From assembly GCA_026261815.1 (NCBI GenBank), contig JAMPIT010000484.1, positions 14,978,501 through 15,042,500 of the forward strand: 64,000 nt of DNA, written 5' to 3'. Below are positions 63,656 through 64,000 of this stretch, piece after piece. Source of the stretch: Monarcha castaneiventris obscurior (taxonomy: Eukaryota > Chordata > Aves > Passeriformes > Monarchidae). The notes under the pieces are model-generated. The model was not told the DNA's origin. It saw nothing but the letters and a program-made list of their open reading frames with translations, and did not search any database. Numbering within the stretch: the stretch's first letter is position 1; every line of letters starts with the position of its first letter. The position numbers and the translations under genes were made by a program.

Positions 63656-64000
63656 TGAGAGAAGGGAGGAATCCTTTTAGGCAAAAACGTGACAGGATCA
63701 GCATCATCTTACACCTTTATACCGTGTAATGCAGTGAAGAAGCATCAGCCCCAAAACAAAGAATCCTTTTCCTGACCTCTTCTGTTCTAGAGGTGCCACT
63801 TCCTAGCACAAGACAAGAGTCAGGGCCAACCTGTAACTAATTTCTGCCATTTCTTGCATTGACCCAGCTCCATTTCCAGCTCCACAATGAAGAAGTGGCC
63901 AAGGCCATCTGCTTATCAAAGCAATGATGAAGGGAGCAACTCTATTCTTGGTAGCCTCAGCTGACAGAAACTGCCTGTTCTTTGTTGTAATTAAGAAACA
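63656..64000. other. Gene-free end of window
   Basis: No coding frame, repeat or motif cluster recognised. Confidence 0.5.

Noticed and set aside
1..64000. CRISPR arrays, tRNA or rRNA genes, known miRNA mature sequences, LTR pairs, endogenous retrovirus genes
   Set aside because: Looked for by eye on both strands and not seen. A tRNAscan, Infernal and RepeatMasker run would be needed to exclude weak cases.

Overview
This window looks like gene-free DNA from a bird, either intergenic or inside a very large intron. The bird call rests on repeats. Three fragments carry the layout of avian CR1 LINEs, one of them ending with the 'CATAGAA..ATAAAATGGTTTGGGTTGAAAGGGACC'-type start (split here at about 39528-39562) that is the reverse complement of an avian CR1 3' end. 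A fourth, older LINE fragment and two MIR-like SINE fragments fit an amniote background. Base composition is moderate, and CpGs are scarce except in two small clusters. This matches vertebrate nuclear DNA and not a prokaryote or a virus.

I found no protein-coding gene that I can support, no tRNA or rRNA, and no CRISPR array. I also saw no known miRNA mature sequence, though that was checked by eye only. The longest open frames (about 140-198 codons, both strands) have no recognisable domain, overlap other open frames, and have the Cys/Ser/Leu-rich look of translated non-coding DNA. The frames that do resemble proteins are LINE ORF2 remnants: 17414-17680 on the plus strand and 63312-63614 on the minus strand.

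Layout: 5-149 and 454-598 are two diverged copies of one unit at the left edge. 5240-5490 is a small CpG-rich patch. 17380-17695 is an old CR1-like LINE tail (plus strand). 26814-26905 is a short avian CR1 3' end (minus). 27880-28270 is an AT-rich block with clustered homeodomain core sites. 35490-35730 is rich in AAAATG words. 39528-39765 is an avian CR1 3' part (minus). 40940-41290 is a CpG-enriched block with several GATAA sites. 42415-42512 and 51140-51260 are MIR-like fragments. 47440-47790 is a second AT-rich block with GATAA sites. 61339-61527 is a clear tandem duplication of about 98 bp. 63400-63655 is a CR1 fragment with recognisable ORF2 C-terminal protein (minus). Several short tandem repeats and homopolymer tracts lie between them.

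There is no set of genes working together here. If the window has a function, it is most likely regulatory, and the four motif- or CpG-dense blocks are where I would look first. I did not find a new system. Conservation cannot be judged from one sequence, so every regulatory call is tentative.
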